Source: Acidobacteriota bacterium (lineage in GTDB: Bacteria; Acidobacteriota; Terriglobia; Acidiferrales; UBA7541). Taken from it: a stretch of 8,675 nucleotides of DNA. A program made the translations under genes and the position numbers. Shown one piece after another: positions 5,779-8,675 of the stretch (position 1 is the first letter of the stretch; the number at the start of each line of letters is the position of its first letter). The notes below the pieces were generated by a model. It was not told the DNA's origin, searched no databases, and saw nothing but the letters and a program-made list of their open reading frames with translations. The stretch is from assembly GCA_003131985.1 (NCBI GenBank), contig PKWH01000095.1, positions 1-8,675 on the forward strand, in the 5' to 3' direction.

Positions 5779-7560
5779 TCAGGAAGCCGTCGTCACCGGA
5801 AGACTGATTAGGATAGTTGTCCCTTCGTTGCTCGATCGCACTTCAAACTCGCCTCCCAGCCCTCTGACGCGTTCCCGCATGCCGCTCATCCCCACCCCAA
5901 CCACGCAGGCGCCTGAACTGATTCCCGCTAGAGTCTCGGGTGACATCCCCTTCCCTTCATCGCAAATCTCCAGGTTAATGCGCTTAGCATCGCACTCGAT
6001 GGAAACCCGAGCAACATGACTTCCCGAGTGCCGGTGAATGTTGACCAGGCTTTGTTGGACCACTCGGAATATTGCCGTCTCCGTGTTTTCCTCCATTCGC
6101 GGCAGATCCTCCGGCATTTGCAAATCCACCTTGATACCGCTGCGTTCGGAGAATCCCTCGAGATACCAGGAAAGAGCCGAACGAAGTCCCAATTCGTCGA
6201 GCAGAGGCGGGTGCAACAGATAGGACATCGTTCGAATTTCAGAGTTACAATGCGCAACAACTGTTATTGAGTTCGAAATGCGTTCCTGTTCCTCGGGTGA
6301 AAGCGCGACAGCGTCACGAAGCAATGCATCAAGGTTCATTTGAATTGCTGCCAGGTCTTGTCCCGCGCTGTCGTGAAGTTCGCGGGCCAGCCTCCGCCTC
6401 TCATCATCTTGCGTCTTCAATAAACGGCGAGATAGCTCTCTGAGTTGCATGCTCTGCTGTTCCACTTCCTCGGTACGAACGCGAACTTGCTCTTCCAGCG
6501 TCTCCGCAAATTGACGGTTTTTCTCCTGCGCATTCATTAGATCGGTGACGTCAGCTCCGGTGGGGTGAAGGAAAATGATTTGGCCGTTTTGGTCGCGAAT
6601 GGGATCAAGGGCAAAATCGACCATTCGCTCGCTGCCGTCTGCCCAACGGTAGGCAAGCACTTCCCGGTAGCTGTTTCCTTGCGCAACCAAAGGTGTGGCA
6701 GCTCGAATTTTAGCTTGCGACTCCGGACAACTCTGCCACCATCCGCACTCCCAAAAAGGCCGTCCCAGGACGTCTTCTGCCCGATAACCGCAGACCTCCA
6801 GACAGAGTCGGTTCGCGTCCAGAATGATCCCGTCGGCAGTCATCACGCCCGCAAAAACCGTCGTTTGTTCGAACACCGCCCGGAATTTTGCGGTAGCTGC
6901 GTTAGCCTCTGCAAGCGCGCGGCTGAGGTGCTCCTGGGATTCCGCAATCGCATCGCGCGATTCCAATATTTGATAAGCCGAGGAGGCAAATGTCCCTAAG
7001 GACCTCATCAGCCGCTCGTCTTCGGCGTCGAACCTGCGGGCATCGGAATGCGCAACCGCCCAGATCGTGCCGACAGCTTTTCCTCTCACATAGAATGGAA
7101 CCAGGAGCGCCTCTTCCACCGGAGGCTCGACTGGTTGAAAATAGGTGTAGCGCCGTTCGACGTGGGTGAACAGCAGCGGGGTATTGCGATCCAGCACGTC
7201 GCCACAGGGCCCGAAGTCGCGAGGAGTGCCGCCTCCGATGTGTGGTTTCCATACACCGGAGATCGCCGGCCAGTAGAACCTCTTTCCGCCATCGTCCCGC
7301 GTCAGCAGGCTTATCCCCGCCGACTCAGCTTGGCAAACCGCCAGGAGCGTATCGGCCAGTACCTGAAGAATAGTGCCCGGCGAGTCCGCAAGTGCGCGGG
7401 CCAGCGCCACTATCGCGGAGTTCTCCTTCGCGTAGTCCGGCTGGCGCGGCTTGCGATTCCGCAATTTCTCCGTGCACAGGATTGCTTCCAATGGCAGGGC
7501 ACCGGCAGGAACCGGTGTACGATCTCCGCTCGTCTGGCCTCCTGGAGAGCTACTACTCAC
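5779..7560 (-). CDS. Cytoplasmic sensor histidine kinase (GAF-PAS-HisKA_3-HATPase_c, NarL-type)
   Basis: I start it at GTG 7560-7558, giving 593 residues. GGAG lies 6 bases upstream, and relatives begin about 20-30 residues before the conserved AILCTEKL segment. The frame is open to GTG 7665, which would add 35 residues. Domains: GAF about 60-198 (with the RFYWPAISGVWKPHIGGGTPRD and GPCGDVLDRN signatures), a short coiled coil, PAS about 227-345, and a coiled coil (about 340-385). HisKA_3 follows with ERRRLARELHD, phospho-acceptor His396. HATPase_c is about 493-590 with an N-box near NIHRHSG (Asn508), DEGKGM (Asp534) and VGMSGMRERV. No transmembrane helix is seen, so it senses a cytoplasmic cue. 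Family knowledge says it should autophosphorylate and pass phosphate to a LuxR/NarL-type regulator. None lies in the window, so it is an orphan here. It diverges from the broken Crp/Fnr gene. Confidence 0.9.
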   Translation of the reverse strand: MSSSSPGGQTSGDRTPVPAGALPLEAILCTEKLRNRKPRQPDYAKENSAIVALARALADSPGTILQVLADTLLAVCQAESAGISLLTRDDGGKRFYWPAISGVWKPHIGGGTPRDFGPCGDVLDRNTPLLFTHVERRYTYFQPVEPPVEEALLVPFYVRGKAVGTIWAVAHSDARRFDAEDERLMRSLGTFASSAYQILESRDAIAESQEHLSRALAEANAATAKFRAVFEQTTVFAGVMTADGIILDANRLCLEVCGYRAEDVLGRPFWECGWWQSCPESQAKIRAATPLVAQGNSYREVLAYRWADGSERMVDFALDPIRDQNGQIIFLHPTGADVTDLMNAQEKNRQFAETLEEQVRVRTEEVEQQSMQLRELSRRLLKTQDDERRRLARELHDSAGQDLAAIQMNLDALLRDAVALSPEEQERISNSITVVAHCNSEIRTMSYLLHPPLLDELGLRSALSWYLEGFSERSGIKVDLQMPEDLPRMEENTETAIFRVVQQSLVNIHRHSGSHVARVSIECDAKRINLEICDEGKGMSPETLAGISSGACVVGVGMSGMRERVRGLGGEFEVRSSNEGTTILISLPVTTAS

Positions 7561-7566
7561 GCTGCT

Positions 7567-7570
7567 CTCC
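7567..7570 (-). promoter_or_regulatory. Shine-Dalgarno core GGAG deciding the kinase start
   Basis: On the minus strand GGAGAG at 7570-7565 precedes GTG 7560 (6 bases between GGAG and GTG). The longer alternative start, GTG 7665, has no recognisable SD, and its extra 35 residues show no domain. Confidence 0.5.
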
Positions 7571-7768
7571 GTCGCTCGGAACTGTGCCGAAATCCTGAAG
7601 TCATAAGACACCTCCACCCAGGAAGCAGATGAGATCCGCGAATCGCCCCGCGCGTAAACACCCACTTGCCTGTCATGCTGACTCCATCAAGAAGTCCCTA
7701 CACACCATGCACGCAGCTATCAATCGCTCTATTCTCCGGCTTCCGCGGGCGCTCAAGGTAACCCCAGG

Positions 7769-7774
7769 ATTATA
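7769..7774 (-). promoter_or_regulatory. Candidate -10 (TATAAT) for the kinase gene
   Basis: ATTATA on the plus strand reads TATAAT on the minus strand, a perfect -10 pointing at the kinase gene. The -35 region is poor (CAGTAT at 17-base spacing), which would fit an activated promoter. The leader would be about 90 bases to GTG 7665 or 200 to GTG 7560. Confidence 0.3.
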
Positions 7775-7798
7775 GAAATCCGTGTCACCGCATACTGT

Positions 7799-7816
7799 TC
7801 ACTTTTGCTCACTTTT
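7799..7816. repeat. 10-bp-period direct repeat TCACTTTT-GC-TCACTTTT
   Basis: TCACTTTT occurs at 7799-7806 and again at 7809-7816, one helical turn apart. On the minus strand it is AAAAGTGA-GC-AAAAGTGA, whose near edge is 24 bases upstream of the TATAAT at 7774-7769, about where an activator touching RNA polymerase would sit. The two half-sites are also 69 bases before the Crp/Fnr start. The rest of the 324-base divergent gap (7561-7884) shows no gene apart from the possible kinase N-terminal extension. Confidence 0.35.
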
Positions 7817-7884
7817 CAAATTCCCCTTTTTGGGCTACCTTAGGTTTTTCACAGGCTAGCAAAGCGAGGTGCGGAAGGTTTCTC

Positions 7885-8545
7885 GTGAGAAGCTCCAAGG
7901 CCAAAAATAAATCGCGGTTTGACGCCGCGAAATATCTGGAAACCGCCGGAGTTAAGCGCAAGATCGAGACGTATCGCAAGGGACAGCTCATCTTTTCCCA
8001 AGGCGATGAATGCTCGACGGTTCACTATCTCCAGAAGGGTGCGGTGAAGCTCACCGTTCTTTCGCCCGCTGGGAAAGAGGCCGTTATCGCGATACTGTTC
8101 GCGGGCGAGTTCTTCGGCGAAGGTGCATCGCAGGTCAGCCTCTCCGGATCGCCACAGCCACAGCAACCGAGCCTACTTCTACACTGGCGATAGAGAAAAA
8201 AGAAATGCTGCGAGTGCTTCACGCAGAGCACGAGTTCTCCGATCGCTTTGTTGCCCACATGTTGAAGCGCAATGTTCGTGTAGAAGAGGATTTGGCCGAC
8301 CAGCTTTTTAATTCCAGCGAAAAACGGTTGGCACGAGCTCTTTTGCTAGTGGCCAGATATGGGAAGGAAGTTGGGCCGGAAAAAGTTGTTGCCAAAGTTT
8401 CTCAGGAAACCCTGGCGGAGATGGTAGGAACCACTCGAAGCCGGGTAAGCTTTTTTATGAACAAGTTCCGAAAGCTCGGCTACATCAAGTACAACGGCGC
8501 CTGCAAATCAACAGTTCTCTTCTTCGTGTCGTACTCCGCGATTGA
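7885..8545 (+). pseudogene. Crp/Fnr-family transcriptional regulator broken by two single-base deletions
   Basis: The frame starting at GTG 7885 (GGAAGG 6 bases upstream) encodes a cyclic-nucleotide-binding-like barrel through FFGEG (residue 80, ends near 8123). It then runs into an unrelated tail and stops at 8193. The expected continuation CIAGQPLRIATATA resumes in another frame at 8124, as if one base after 8123 were lost. It runs through the dimerisation helix (FNSSEKRLARALLL) and the recognition helix VSQETLAEMVGTTRSRVSFF to YNG at 8498. A second missing base at about 8499-8500 again shifts the frame: the usual ending LQINSSLLRVVLRD then stop lies at 8501-8545, while the actual frame drifts on to 8588. 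With both bases restored the protein is 220 residues, a normal family length. No CxxC-type Fnr iron-sulfur cysteines are seen. Either a real pseudogene or two assembly errors. It lies head-to-head with the sensor kinase. Confidence 0.88.
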
Positions 8546-8593
8546 ACCCCATTCGAAGCACTTGAACAAAGCTCGAATACATATTTAATTCAT

Positions 8594-8619
8594 GGAAGGC
8601 GGGTGGCCACCCCTTCCGT
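8594..8619. repeat. GGCGGGTGGCC interspersed repeat, copy 2, with hairpin arms
   Basis: GGGTGGCCACCC at 8601-8612 is a perfect 12-bp palindrome, flanked by GGAAG (8594-8598) and CTTCC (8613-8617) that extend the stem around a two-base bulge. The 21 bases from 8599 match 4541-4561 with one difference. It follows the end of the broken Crp/Fnr gene. The last bases of the window (8620-8675) show no gene or clear signal. Confidence 0.6.
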
Positions 8620-8675
8620 GCCGAACGCTTAGCTTTTTCGTGTGCCGCACTCTTCGAATTGTGAAGGGCGGCGGC

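Noticed and set aside
7048..7632. 194-residue plus-strand open frame opposite the kinase GAF region
   Set aside because: Antisense shadow of a strongly conserved coding region, Arg-rich, with no SD and no domain.
8116..8130. Programmed ribosomal frameshift in the Crp/Fnr gene
   Set aside because: There is no slippery heptamer or obvious downstream structure at either break, two separate shifts would be needed, and no Crp/Fnr family member is known to me to use one. Decay or assembly error is simpler.
1..8675. CRISPR array, tRNA, rRNA, transposase or phage genes
   Set aside because: No regularly spaced repeats, no cloverleaf-like segments and no transposase or phage protein motifs were seen on either strand.

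Overview
The window most resembles a chromosomal segment of an Acidobacteriota (Terriglobia-type) soil bacterium. This is an inference from three things: the protein families present (a tandem retropepsin-like protease, the YNG-G-LQINSSLL type of Crp/Fnr regulator, a GAF/PAS/HisKA_3 kinase with the ILCTE-L N-terminus), GC-rich codon use, and palindromic interspersed repeats of the TAGGGGCGCAGCATGCTGCGCCC and GGCGGGTGGCCACCC types. No rRNA, tRNA, CRISPR array, transposase or phage gene was seen.

Layout. 1-612 (+) is the C-terminal three quarters of a short-chain dehydrogenase. A spacer with a perfect 20-bp palindrome and a TATAAT box leads to a small membrane-anchored cupin protein (804-1277, +). 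A minus-strand cluster follows, read from right to left: an exported MBL-fold hydrolase (3549-2662), a 71-residue zinc-ribbon protein (2614-2399) and an exported two-lobed retropepsin-like protease (2220-1306). The hydrolase has a GTG start and the protease a TTG start, each with a strong Shine-Dalgarno (SD) sequence. Just upstream of the hydrolase lies a decayed C-terminal piece of a VOC (glyoxalase-fold) gene (3568-about 3750, -), with two in-frame stops. An S51-family peptidase (3750-4529, +) begins exactly where that remnant ends. Next comes a minus-strand pair: a four-helix membrane protein of the PhnA-like type (5642-4794) and, 31 bases downstream, a 25-residue hydrophobic miniprotein (4762-4685). 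A cytoplasmic GAF-PAS-HisKA_3-HATPase sensor kinase (7560-5779, -) diverges from a Crp/Fnr regulator (7885-8545, +) that carries two separate single-base deletions and is therefore broken as given. A second copy of a GGCGGGTGGCC repeat closes the window.

How the genes relate. Most are single genes or small operons of general enzymes, and no large dedicated system is visible. The clearest functional units are the membrane protein with its miniprotein, the exported hydrolase/zinc-ribbon/protease cluster, and the kinase/Crp divergent pair, whose intergenic region holds a perfect -10 hexamer for the kinase and a 10-bp-period direct repeat just upstream of it. The most informative observations are the double frameshift in the Crp/Fnr gene, the VOC remnant, the unlisted 25-residue protein and the altered second active-site motif of the retropepsin.
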